From Elymus sibiricus (taxonomy: Eukaryota; Streptophyta; Magnoliopsida; Poales; Poaceae), in contig CM077675.1 of the NCBI GenBank assembly GCA_039707655.1, forward strand, positions 418,685,162-418,749,161: DNA of 64,000 nucleotides. The letters run 5' to 3'. The first letter of the stretch is position 1; each line of letters begins with the position of its first letter. Below are positions 32,963-44,135 of the stretch, in pieces. The notes under the pieces are model-generated. The model saw only the letters and a program-made list of their open reading frames with translations, was not told the DNA's origin and ran no database searches. Position numbers and translations under genes: made by a program.

Positions 32963-33379
32963 TGTCGGTGTCAAATCCGGCATATCTCTTAGTAGGGGTC
33001 CTAAGCTAGGCGTCTTGGAGCGATGGTAACATGGACACAGGATTTTACCCAGGTTCGGGCTCTCTTGAAGAGATAATACCCTATGTCCTGCTTTTGATTG
33101 TATTGATATGGGGATAGTACAGAGTACATGTGTCTACCACGAGATTATGATATGTAATGTAATGATCTATTAACTATCCTGGCCTCGGTTTATATATGCA
33201 CCGTAGGCCTAGGGTTTAGAGGAGTCCTTGTCTTGTGCGCCAAGTCTTGTGGAATCCTCCTTGTATTCGGCATGGGCTGCCTGAAGTGGCCCATGAGTGA
33301 ACCGCCCTCGGGGTCCTCGGCCCGACCCACCTGGTCGGGAGACGACGCAGTGAGTACCCCCTAGCCCGGGACACCCTCA
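32963..33379 (+). repeat. LTR 1 of element F (417 bp)
   Basis: TGTCGGTGTC ... ACACCCTCA. Contains TTTATATATGCACCG (about 33190), a possible TATA box. Differs from the other copy by only a few substitutions. Confidence 0.88.
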
Positions 33380-33639
33380 GTATCCCCCTTGAACCGGTCT
33401 TCAAGTTGGGGACGCTCCTCGGTTCTTCCGAACTGTTCTTCATCTTCGGTCGTCGGTCTTGAAAACTGGTTCAACAAATCTTCCCATCTCCGATCTCGAG
33501 AATCGCCGATGTGTATCCGAAGAGTTCATACGTCGGGCATCCGAGGAGCCCCTTTAAATTATCGGCTTTTATCAATGCCTTGTAATTTTTACGCCACACC
33601 TCGGGTAATTTTTTCCCGTGGGGCGATATCCTCTTGCAT

Positions 33640-33970
33640 TCGAGCTCCAACGCCGAACTGCATCCGAGGTGTATTTTTAGCCGAGCTCCAACGCTGGTCG
33701 GCATCCGAGGTGTCATAGACTACCTCGGTCATGAAAAGTTTGGAGGAGTTCAACCGAACATAATGCCGGAAAAGCCCTCTAGGGAGACAACCACTCGCGT
33801 CCGAGCTTAATGCCGGACTGCATCCGAGGTGTCTTTTTGTAGCCGAAGTCTAATGTTGTTCGGCATCCGAAGTGTCATAGATTACCTCGGTCTTGGAAAG
33901 TTTGGAGGAGTTCGGCCAAGCTTATTGCCGAAAACGTCCTCTGTGGAGCCAGCCACTCGCGTCCGAGTTT
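33640..33970 (+). repeat. ~162-bp tandem repeats in F
   Basis: Blocks such as GCATCCGAGGTGTCATAGA and CCTCGGTC followed by AAAGTTTGGAGGAGTTC occur around 33700 and again 162 bp later, with partial further copies on both sides. Noncoding in appearance. Confidence 0.75.
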
Positions 33971-36120
33971 TATGCCAGGCTGCTTCCGAGGTGGTGCTCC
34001 ACCTCGGCTTTAGGCTGATATATCTTACGGATTTTTTCCGAATGGTGCAATTTATTCTCTGCCGAGATGTATAGCCAGTAGCCCTCAAGGTGTGTGTGGG
34101 TCTAAAATCCGAGACGCACCTGAAGGATGACATAAGACCGCTGATCCCAGTAGCCCCTGAGACTCAGGTCGATTCGCGAAATCGGCGTGAGGATCAACTT
34201 CGAGCTCGGCAGCATACTTAGGAACAGAAAAGCGGTGTGCACAGACCTCGAGACTCAGGTTGGGTGCGGCCGACCAACCTGAGGATCATAATCTCCTCGA
34301 AAACTGTATTGCACTTAAATTTTCTGCATTGAATTGTCAATGCAGTAGCCCCCGAGACTTGTGTTGGGCAACATGGCCGACCCTAGGATCGTACCTCCTC
34401 GGGAACTAATTCAATCATCATGTATGTTTTGACAACACCGAGGTGGAGTTCAGCAGGAAAGATGCCGGACTGTAGTTTAGAAAAGAGTTTCCTAACAAGA
34501 CCATCACGCCGAACACCTCAACCAAGAGAATGTCCCGCTTCCTGAAAGGAAAACATAAAATAGGTGAAAGATGTTATAAGCTCAAAAGACCAAAAAACTT
34601 GCGTAAAAAACTTTACGTCTAGATTGAATCAAGTTTTTTGGTGCCAATACGAAATTGGTCTTAAAATTGTGCTTCCGTCGTGCTTTGACATGACACATCC
34701 GATCTCTAGACTTCAAGTGGGTCAGCCTTCGGCTTCAACCTCCCTATCCCGAAGGCGGAGTGTTTCTCAGGCCAGTTTAGCGAACTAAACGCGAGCGGCT
34801 TTAGAGAGAAACCAGGCTACCCGGCTATTGATCATACACTTGAGTTGAGAAAGGAGTGGTAGAAAAAGACTTTGCAACTACTAAGAAGAAAACATCTATT
34901 ATAAAACGGCTCATATTAATTTAAGAGCCCCCAAGTGACTTGGGTAAAAGAATTTTATGTATAATGATTGTATGTACCGAAGTACTTATATAATATCTGT
35001 GTTCGCCCAAACTTTGAATGCGTCTTAACCGACCGTCGGCTTCTCCCTCTTCGGCCAAGGGACGAAAAGTGTTATCTACTCCGCCTACCGAGAATATCGG
35101 CGGTGTTTCGGATAACCAGGCAATCAGGCCATGAGGCTGTAACAGACAAAGCGCGCCCAGGGAACTTATGCTATATTACTTATGTAACGTAAGAAGCATC
35201 TTCAAAGAATATAGTGTCCCCAACGGTACCTTTCTTTGGTCGCTCATGATTACTATGAGACTTGTGCAATAGATTTGTGTACGCGTGAGTTCCGTCGTGT
35301 GCCGACCATAGTTGAAAACAATAAGAGAGCTAGCTTTCGGCTTCACCCGTCTGAGGTACGAGTTCGGATGACCCGATCGTAACAATCGCAGAGGTGCTCT
35401 CTTTACTCCCTAGCCGAACAATCGAGAACGTAAGGGTAAGCACAGGAGCCAGGCAACCCAGCTTTGCGGAACACTTAAGTCAACATGATGCATATTTTGG
35501 CATAATACACGAGCAAGGAAAGAAGTTGTACAATAATAATCACATGCAAAGAGAAAAGGTTTCATAAAGGAAGCCCCCAAGTAAACGGGGTATTTGAATT
35601 TGTTTGTAACAAACAAAGTTTTGACAAAGAAAGTTTTTCACAAACAACTTTTTGTCAAAAAAAGTATAATGCTTGGTCGAACCGAACAAAATTAGAAAGC
35701 TGAAAATATTTTAACATGAAAGCGACTTAGCTGGTTAATGTGCTCGGTGTCGATGACGCGATCCTGGCTTGTGGTGGGACGAGGACGCCCATCAAACTTT
35801 TGACAGATCCGATATGGTGCATAGTCTTTGGCATGACCGAGGTCCCAGCCCCCAAGCTCGAGATGACCGAGCGAGGAGCTCGGCATTCCGAAGTAGTGAC
35901 ACGGCTCGGCCTATGTGGTGAGGCGAAGCCCCCGGTCCAGCCGAGGTGGCGGAGTAGGTCGGCAAGGTGACGCCGAACTGACTGCGACGCAGCCGAAGCC
36001 GATTACCTGCACACATAAAATAGTGCAAGCCAAGAGTAATAACAAATAAAGGTAATAATATATTTAAAAAAAATCTTCTACTTAGTTAATTTAAGTGAAG
36101 CAAACAAGTAAAGGAATATG
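33971..36120 (+). other. F interior, no gene recognised
   Basis: Contains three loosely repeated blocks with GAGACT(CAGGT/TGTGT) and a GAGGATCA/TAGGATCG-type end near 34150-34400, then AT-richer sequence. Short open frames on both strands have no recognisable motifs. Confidence 0.6.
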
Positions 36121-36500
36121 GCATGGGCGCCGAGGTGCCTGAACGAAGAGTTCGGCTTGACGAAGTGGCTACGCTGCACGGTCGATGTGGCGAGATGAAG
36201 TCCTCGGTCCAGTTAACATGGCGAAGCTGTGATCGGCGGACGCCGAAGTCTCATGCAGGTCGGCTGGTGACGCCGAAGCTTCATGCTAGCCGAGGTGTTG
36301 AAGCAGGTCGGCTGGTGACGCCGAAGTCCCCATAGTAGGTTGATGAAGGGATGCCAAAGCCCCGGTCTAGCCGAGGTGACGGAGCAGGTCGGCTGGTGAC
36401 GCCGAAGTCTCAGGCCAACCGAGGTGTCGAATCAGGTCGGCGTGGTGGACGTCAGCTTGAAAAAGTAACGGCGCGGCGGTGCCGACGCAGGTCGGAATTT
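36121..36500 (+). repeat. Short degenerate repeats (CAGGTCGGCTGGTGACGCCG) in F
   Basis: The phrase CAGGTCGGCTGGTGACGCCG recurs near 36258, 36304 and 36380 with variants at 36433 and 36490, and alternates with AGCCGAGGTG. A related block lies at 35930-35975. Spacing is irregular (about 45-75 bp). Confidence 0.75.
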
Positions 36501-37355
36501 ATGACGAGGTCAATGTTGGCTTGATGAAGCAACGGAGCGCCCGACCCGTACGACCCGCGGATGACGAGGTTCGCTTGATAATTATTCGGCCCTCGCGATG
36601 CCTAACTCTTGGTCGAATGACCGAGATGATGAGAAAATTGCCTTCAAAAAGGACGTCCGACAACCCGTTCATGAAAAAGATGAACTCGGGTCAGATTCGT
36701 TTTCGCGCAGAAAATAGATCCAAAATTCGTTGTACTAATCGGATGTTTCCCGGAGTTTGGACGGTCGGATTGAGCTGAAATTTTGAGGGGTGATCGGTAT
36801 GGGAATTCCGCAGGCGATGAACGGTGGGATCTTCCAAACGATGTCCGAGCTGGAATCTGGACACCTCGCCCTAAACTCATCCCGATTCCCGTCCAGATTC
36901 GACATAGCTCCGGTATTTCGTAGATCGCCGAAGATTCCTCCATCGGAATACGGCGAAATTTTACGGGGTCATTAGAGACTCAATTCTGCACAGTTCCACC
37001 AAAGCAATCGTCAAGGCGACGCTCGAAGAAGCGGGGACAACGAACACGAGTCGATGTCCAGAAAAACTACACGGTTGCTCGAGGACGATGTCAACATCGA
37101 GCCCCCGAGCTCCATGGATGATTTCTCGTGATCTTGATAGAGATCGGAGATGATGACGATGAAAGTATCCGTCCGATCTTGACGATCCGGCATGGAGCGC
37201 AGTCCTCGGTCCAGCCGAGGTGACCAGTCGAGCCGGCGACGAAGATGCCGACATCGACAACAAAGCTCGGTTCCAACGCGTAGATCGCACCGGAGACGAT
37301 CTGAATTCCCATCGCACCGCGGCGACTGCCAGCAGGCTCTCAATGAAAGCACCAA

Positions 37356-37772
37356 TGTCGGTGTCAAATCCGGCATATCTCATAGTAGGGGTCCTAAGCT
37401 AGGCGTCTTGGAGCGATGGTAGCATGGACACAGGATTTTACCCAGGTTCAGGCTCTCTTGAAGAGATAATACCCTACGTCCTGCTTTTGATTGTATTGAT
37501 ATGGGGATAGTACAGAGTACATGTGTCTACCATGAGATTATGATATGTAATGTAATGATCTATTAACTAGCTTGGCCTAGGTTTATATATGCACCGTAGG
37601 CCTAGGGTTTAGAGGAGTCCTTGTCTTGTGCGCCAAGTCTTGTGGAATCCTCCTTGTATTCGGCATGGGCTGCCCGAAGTGGCCCATGAGTGAACCGCCC
37701 TCGGGGTCCTCGGCCCGAGCCACCTGGTCGGGAGACGACGCAGTGAGTACCCCCTAGTCCGGGACACCCTCA
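37356..37772 (+). repeat. LTR 2 of element F (417 bp)
   Basis: Same ends and length as LTR 1. Preceded by GAAAGCACCAA, which is not an obvious polypurine tract. Confidence 0.88.
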
Positions 37773-38084
37773 CCCCCCTAGGGCGCGCCCTGGTGGCTTG
37801 TGACGCCACGGCAGGTCTCCTGCCTTCATCTCCAAGTCTTCTGGGTTTCTTCTGGTCCAAGAAAAATCATTCCGAAGATTTTATTCCGTTTGGACTCCAT
37901 TTAATAATCCTTATCTGCAATACTCAAAAACAAGGAAAAAATAGAAACTGGCACTAGGCTCTAGATTAATAGGTTAGTCCCAAAAATAATATAAAATAGC
38001 ATATTAATGCATATAAAACATCCAAAACAGATAATATAATAGCATGGAACAATCAAAAATTATAGATACGTTGGAGACGTATCA
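37773..38084 (-). repeat. Proximal piece of the 3' LTR of C
   Basis: Minus-strand LTR start TGATACGTCTCCAACG at 38084, running to the GC-rich palindrome where F is inserted. Confidence 0.9.
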
Positions 38085-40690
38085 AGCATCCCCAAGCTTA
38101 ATTCCTTCTCGTCCTCGAGTAGGTAAATGATAAAAACAGAATTTTTGATGTGAAATGCTACCTAACATATTTATCCATGTAATATTCTTTATTGTGGCAT
38201 GAATATTCAGATCCATAAGATTCAAAACAAAAGTCTAATATTGACATAAAACAGTAATACTTCAAGCATACTAACAAGGCAATTGCGTCTTTTTGAAATA
38301 ACATGGCCTTAGAAAGTTATCCCTATAAAATCATATGGTCTAGCTATGCTCCATCTTCCCCACACAAAGTATCTAAATCATGCACAACCCCGATGACAAG
38401 TCAAGCAATTGTTTCACACTTTTTATGTTCTCAAACCTTTTCAACTCTCACGCAATACATGAGCGTGAGCCATGGATATAGCACTATAGGTGGAATAGAA
38501 TATGGTGGAGATTGCGAGGAAAAATGAGAAGATAGTCTCACATCAACTAGGCGTATCAACGGGCTATGGAAATGCCCATCAATAGATATCAATGTGAGTG
38601 AGTAGGGATTGCCATGCAACAAATGCACTAGAGCTATAAGTGTATGAAAGCTCAAAAAGAAAACTAAGTGGTTGTGCATAAGATGAAAAATTCCACTAGT
38701 TATATGAAAGTGACAAGATAGGAGACTCTCTATCATGAAGATCATGGTGCTACTTTGAAGCACAAGTGTGGAAAAAGATAGTAGCATTGTCACTTCTCTC
38801 TTTCTCTCATTTTTTTTGGTGGGCATCATTGGCCTCTTTTTTTTTATTTGGGCTTCGCTGGCCTCTTTTATTATTTGTAAAGTCCGGAGACTCATCCCAA
38901 CTTATGAGGGATTCATAGCTTCCATCATCCTTTTCTCTCACGGAACAAATGCTCTAATAATGAAGATCATCACACTTTTATTTACTTACAACTCAAAAAT
39001 TACAACTCGATACCTAGAACAAAATATGACTCTATATGCAATATGAAAGTGATGGTGCGTGTCATGAAAAACGGAACGGTGGAAGTTGCATGGCAATATA
39101 TCTCGGAATGGCTATGGAAATGCCATAATAGGTAGGTATGGTGGCTGTTTTGAGGAAAGTGTATGGTGGCTGTTTTGAGGAAGGTAGGTTTGATGCACCG
39201 GCGAAAGTTGCGCGGTACTAGAGAGGCTAGCAAAGGTGGAAGGGTGAGAGTGCGTATAATCCATGGACTCAACATTAGTCATAAAGAACTCACATACTTA
39301 TTGCAAAAGTCTATTAGTTATCGAAACAAAGCATTAGACGCATGCTCCTAGGGGAGAGGTTGGTAGGAGTTAACCATCGCGCGCTCCCGACCCTCACACA
39401 AAGGTTGACAATCATTAAACAAATCATACTCCGATTTCGTTACATAACGGTTCACCATACGTGCATGCTACGGGAATCACAAACTTTAACACAAGTATTT
39501 CTACCAATTCACAATTACTCACTAGCATGACTCTCATATTACCATCTTCATATCTCAAAACTATATGCAAAGAATCAAACTTCTCATAGTATTCAATGCA
39601 CTTAATATGAAAGTTTTTATTATACCCCTCTTGGATGCCCATTATATTAGGACTAAATTAATAACCTAAACCAATTACCATGATGTTTAAAGACTCTCAA
39701 AATAATATAAGTGAGGTACGAGAGTTCAAAAATTTCTATAAAATAAAACACCACCGTGCTCTAAAAAGATATAAGTGAAGCACTAGAGGAACATTGCCTA
39801 GCTCAAAAGATATAAGTGAAACACATAGAGTATTCTAATAAATTCATGATTCAGCGTGTCTCTCTCAAAATATGTGTGCAGCAAGGATGATTGTGTCAAA
39901 CTAACAAGCAAAGACTCATATCATACAAGACGCTCCAAGCAAAACACATATCATGTGGTGAATAAAAATATAGCCTCAAGTAAATTTACCGATGGATTGA
40001 AGACGAAAGAGGGGATGCCTTCCGGGGCATCCGCAAGCTTAGGCTTTTTGGTATCCTTGAATATGGCTTGGGGTGCCTTGGGCATCCCCAATCTTAGGCT
40101 CTTGCCACTCCTTATTCCATAGTCCATCAAATCTTTACCCAAAACTTAAAAACTTCACAACACAAAACTCAACAGAAAACTCATGAGATCCGTTAGTATA
40201 AGAAAAATAAATCACCACTTTAGGTACTGTTGTGAACTCATTCTTTATTTATATTGGTGTAATATCTACTGTATTCCAACCTCTCCATGGTTCATACCCC
40301 CCGATACAACCCATAGATACATCAAAATAAGCAAACGACACAAAGAAAACAGAATCTGTCTAAAACAGAACAGTCTCTAGCAATCTATAGACTTCGAATA
40401 CTTATCTAACTCCAAAAATTCTTAAAAATTAGGAAAACCAGGGAAATTTGTATATCAATCTTGTGTAAAAATTTCAAATCAAAATCACGTTCCAGTGAAT
40501 TTACAAAATTCCTGTACTGAGAGCAAAAGTTTCTGTTTTTCAGCAAAATCAAATCACAAACACCGTAGACCATCCCAAAGGTCTTACTTGGCTCAAACAC
40601 TAATTTAAACAAGAAAACACAATTACTACAGAGGTAATAATATGTCAAACACTCAAAAACAGAAGCAAAAACAAAAGCATAAAAATAAAA
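38085..40690 (-). other. Noncoding 3' tail and PPT of C
   Basis: Minus strand, no gene. PPT at 38085-38099 (minus AAGCTTGGGGATGCT). PPT-like hairpins at 40076-40101 and 40011-40034 (one arm base changed). ACAGACTGTTCTG-type motif (decayed here) near 40346-40376. Closely parallels the tail of B in reverse. Confidence 0.75.
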
Positions 40691-40706
40691 TTGGGTTGCC
40701 TCCCAA
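40691..40706 (-). other. Conserved hairpin after the ORF of C
   Basis: The minus strand reads TTGGG-AGGCAA-CCCAA, 46 bp beyond the stop codon, identical to B and D. Confidence 0.75.
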
Positions 40707-40752
40707 CAAGCGCTATTGTTTAACGCCCCTAGCTAGGCATAACGCAATAGAT

Positions 40753-41568
40753 CTAGGTATTGTCATCTTTGGTATGCAATTCCTTAATTGCACACTTATG
40801 AACCCTAGGAGGTTCTTTGCTCTTATCAATGATGATGCTCCTAGGCAGGAAGTCAAGAGATTCACTTGTGGTAATAGGTTCCCTAAAAATATTGATAAAG
40901 GTGGGGTGAACACTTATCATCTTAAGATCTTCATCCCCTTTACAAGAGGATTCACCCTTATTTTTGGGAACATAAAAAAACTTGACAGTCTTAGAAGGAG
41001 AAAATTTTGGAGTGGTTTGAACAGAGGCAAAAGCGAAACCCAAGTTGGTAATAATGTCCTCTAGCTTTCCAATTCTAGAGGAATCTTGATCCAATTTTTC
41101 ATTAACTATGGGTTCTTTTTCCCTTAGGTTTTTTAAAGTAACTCCTACCTTAGATCCATATTGAGTAATATGATTATGAATCTTTTTATCCAAGTTTTCA
41201 ATGAGCTCAATAGTAGCAACTTTATTTTCAATAATATCAAGCCTTCGCATCACATGTTCCAAAGTTAAGATTGTTTCATTAACCATGAGTGGGGGTGAAC
41301 CTACGAAATTTGTCATAGCATTATAAGAATCAAAGGTATGGCTACCCAAGAAGTTTCCTCCCGTAATGGTATCCAAAACATATCTATTCCAAGGAGAGAC
41401 ACCCACATAAAAATTGCGAAGGAGAACGGTAGTAGATTGCTTACGAGTAGATCTATTTTGAGCATTGCAAATTCTATACCAAGCATCTTTTAAGTTTTCT
41501 CCCTCCCTTTGCTTAAAATTAAGAACTTCACTCTCGGGAGTACTAGCGATAGTAGCAAGGCTAGCCAT
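40753..41568 (-). CDS. Truncated gag-derived protein of C (271 residues)
   Basis: Starts MASLATIASTPESEVLNFKQ and is open to the stop at 40753. It keeps the REGEN, AW, NFYVG and LDTITGGNF landmarks of half a gag domain at the same positions as in B, then the same likely coiled coil and conserved end HTKDDNT. It differs from B by many single residues but no frame damage, despite C being the older, disrupted host copy. An in-frame extension to 41646 is leader sequence. Role as for the B copy (inferred helper-dependent Gag-like protein). Confidence 0.8.
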   Translation of the reverse strand: MASLATIASTPESEVLNFKQREGENLKDAWYRICNAQNRSTRKQSTTVLLRNFYVGVSPWNRYVLDTITGGNFLGSHTFDSYNAMTNFVGSPPLMVNETILTLEHVMRRLDIIENKVATIELIENLDKKIHNHITQYGSKVGVTLKNLREKEPIVNEKLDQDSSRIGKLEDIITNLGFAFASVQTTPKFSPSKTVKFFYVPKNKGESSCKGDEDLKMISVHPTFINIFREPITTSESLDFLPRSIIIDKSKEPPRVHKCAIKELHTKDDNT

Positions 41569-41770
41569 GAGTTTAAGCAATCTAACACACAAGCAAACAA
41601 AAAGCAAACGAAAAGACGAGCGGAAGAAGGGCGAATAAAAAGGCAAATCTTTTTGTTTTTTCTAAAAATCGTTTTAGAAGTGGGGGAGAGGAAAACGAGA
41701 GGCAAATGGCAAATAATGTAAATGCAAGAGATGAGTTTGTGATGGGTACTTGGTAGGCTTGATGTAGATC

Positions 41771-41788
41771 TCCCCAGCAACGGCGCCA
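41771..41788 (-). other. Primer binding site of C (tRNA-Asp type)
   Basis: The minus strand reads TGGCGCCGTTGCTGGGGA, one mismatch to the tRNA-Asp complement, 11 bp after the LTR end at 41800. Confidence 0.9.
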
Positions 41789-41799
41789 GAAATCCTTCT

Positions 41800-42878
41800 T
41801 GCTAGTTCTTGAGCATGCGTTGGTTTTCCCTTGAAGAGGAAAGGGTGATGCAGCAAAGTAGATAAGTATTTCCCTCAGTTGTTGAGAAACAAGGTATCAA
41901 TCCAGTAGGAGATACAAGCAAGTCACCAATAGATGTACCTACACAAATAATCAAACACTTGCACCCAACGCTATAAAGGGGTTGTCAATCCCTTCACGGT
42001 TATTTGCAAGGATGAGATCTGATAGAGATAGATATAAAAGATTGCTAGAACGTAAAGTAAAACAAAAGTAAAAATAAGGCAACGAGATATTTTTGGTATT
42101 TTTGGTTTATAGATCTGAAAATATAATATGGAAAATAGACCCGAGGGCCATAGGTTTCACTAGAGGCTTCTCTCATGAAGGAAAATAATACGGTGGGTGA
42201 ACAAATTACTGTCGAGCAATTGATAGAAAAGCGAATAATTATGACGATATCCAAGGCAATGATTATGCATATAGGCATCACGTCCGTGTCAAGTAGACCA
42301 AAACGATTCTGCATCTACTACTATTACTCCACACAACGACCGACTCCTGCCTGCATCTAGAGTATTAAGTTCATGAAGAACAGAGTAACGCATTAGGTAA
42401 GATGACATGATGTAGAGGGATAAACTCAAGCAATATGATGAAAACCCCATCTTTTTATCCTCGATGGCAACAATACAAATACGTGCCTCGCTACCCCTAC
42501 TTTGTCACTGGGTGAGGACACCGCAAGATTGAACCAAAAACTAAGCACTTCTCCCATTGCAAGAATTACCAATCTAGTTGGCCAAACCAAACCAATAACT
42601 CGAAGAGACTTGCAAAGATATGAAATCATGCATATAAGAATTTAGAGAAGATTCAAATAATATTCATAGATAAGCTGATCATAAACCCACAATTCATCGG
42701 ATCTCGACAAACACACCGCAAAAGAGTGTTACATCGGATAGATCTCTATGAAGATCATGAAGAACATGGTATTGAAGAACAAAGAGAGAGAAGAAGCCAT
42801 CTAGCTACTAGCCATGGACCCGAAGGTCTGTGGTAAACTACTCACGCATCATCGGAGGGGCAATGGAGTTGATGTAGA
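41800..42878 (-). repeat. Truncated 5' LTR of C (1079 bp)
   Basis: Matches the 3' LTR of C and the LTRs of B from the LTR end inward, and stops at GATGTAGA (42878), where the other copies continue. The first ~500 bp, including GC block, TATA box and TGATACG end, are missing, so C has lost its promoter LTR. Confidence 0.9.
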
Positions 42879-43616
42879 ATAAATACGTCAGCATTTGTGT
42901 TGGACAATAACATATCTTTACTTTATTAGTTTTTTATAGGAAATCGATATAGGAAATGTGAACTCATGCGTTTCTTCTTAGTGCCAATCATAAGACCGAA
43001 TTCACATTACCCGAAAGTAATCGTACAATGAAAAGCATACCACATTTGGATCCTTTAATCTGTCCATTCATCCTGAACTTTTCGTTATCTACATTCTACC
43101 CCCAAAATGTCACAGAGTTTAATAGTTTAATAGGCATGTATCTAGATCAGTTATCAAAAGTTTGCATTTCCAAGTAAATTTAAACACTGTTTATCTGACG
43201 ATAGTAATACTTAGGAAGAGCAAAACCACACCTCAATTATATGCAAAGGACATTTGAACAAAAGGTTCCTTATTGGCTTAGTTCTCTTTTTTCCCTTCCT
43301 ATTAGCATGCAAGAGGAGAAAATAAAAATTGATGGCCAAAGTTATCAGACATGACTAATCGGTACCAAACTGGAATGAAGTTGATTGAATTACCATGTCG
43401 AACTATATCCATGGCCAAAGGAGATTGCACACGTGAGGAGCACCAAGCTTCATTCTTTAGCTTGGATTGTGTGCCTCTGTTGCTTATAAAGTGGATGTAC
43501 ATATGGATAAAGATGGTAATACAATGAGGAATCCAACTACATTGAACTGAAAATCAAATATGCACATCAGAATCCCCATATTTGAAAATGAATATGCACA
43601 GTCTATAACACAGCAG
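42879..43616. other. Unassigned AT-rich sequence
   Basis: No LTR, TIR or coding motif recognised. Looks lower-copy than the surroundings because nothing in it recurs elsewhere in the window. Confidence 0.5.
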
Positions 43617-44135
43617 TTACTCAATTGAGTTGATACTTTGAAGTAGGAACCAACAGTGAGACCTCATACCAAGAACTCTTACATCCGAAATGATAGGAAA
43701 AGGAAAAGCGGGATGCTTAGTGGACACCGGCAACAGTTCTGTCATGAAGTGGAAACCAGGCGAACACAAGTACACAACAACGATAAGAACTGATACAACC
43801 AGAGGGATACGCCTATTGTTTGAACTTAAATTAAGAACCAACGGTGGCACGATAAGAACTGATACAACCGGAGGGATAAGCCTAAAGTTTGAAGTTAAAT
43901 TAAGAACCAACAGTGGCAGCCTCGCTCCTAACCCAAGGAGGAAGTAAAAAAATTGAGGAACTGGTTTCATACCAAAATGATCTTGTAACCGGTAGCAATT
44001 TGAGGAACTGGAAGATGTTGGAATAAATAGTATTTTACTCTTAGGCAATAACACACTAAAGTTGAAATCAGTGCCTCCACCTTGCAAATGGCAGTGTTGA
44101 ATTGACCTCAGATTCGTAAGATAGCGAACCTGCAT
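43617..44135 (-). other. Open frame of unknown nature with a 69-bp direct repeat
   Basis: The minus strand is open for 172 codons. Two direct copies of 69 bp (43780-43848 and 43849-43917) give a 23-residue repeat (LVLNL-SN--RIP-VVSVLIV), hydrophobic and Leu/Val rich. No known domain is recognised and no neighbours suggest a function. It may be part of an old transposon or an exon-like fragment, and coding status is doubtful. Confidence 0.3.

Larger units (their letters stand above)
32963..37772 (+). mobile_element. Large non-coding LTR element F (4.8 kb)
   Basis: Identical-length 417-bp LTRs (32963-33379 and 37356-37772) begin TGTCGGTGTC and end ACACCCTCA, flanked by ccccc (32958-32962 and 37773-37777). 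The homopolymer makes this duplication weak evidence by itself, but the two halves of the C LTR rejoin cleanly. The 3976-bp interior is GC-richer than its surroundings, full of TCGG/CCGA-rich degenerate repeats, and holds no recognisable gag or pol. Neither a standard primer site nor a clear polypurine tract is visible. Orientation is nominal. It resembles large non-autonomous Triticeae elements (LARD type); I do not name a family. Confidence 0.85.
24779..42878 (-). mobile_element. Non-autonomous gypsy element C (minus), with B and F nested in its 3' LTR
   Basis: Reading down the minus strand: a 5' LTR truncated at 42878 and ending at 41800, a tRNA-Asp primer site at 41771-41788, a gag-like ORF at 40753-41568, an AT-rich tail, the PPT at 38085-38099, and a 3' LTR starting at 38084 and ending at 24779. 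The 3' LTR is split by F (32963-37772) and B (25137-32035). Because the outer end of the 5' LTR is lost, no target duplication can be checked. Confidence 0.9.

Noticed and set aside
36230..36480. CRISPR-like array in F
   Set aside because: Repeat units and spacers are irregular and the repeats are degenerate; the setting is a plant retrotransposon.
35692..37422. Several 60-140 codon frames inside F
   Set aside because: All run through degenerate CCGA/TCGG repeats on both strands; no gag, protease, RT or other motif.
32958..37777. F as a segmental duplication rather than an LTR element
   Set aside because: Equal 417-bp TG...CA ends and clean rejoining of the C LTR favour insertion, although ccccc is a weak target duplication.
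24774..42883. Target duplication for element C
   Set aside because: The left candidate tggtg has no partner because the 5' LTR of C is truncated at 42878.
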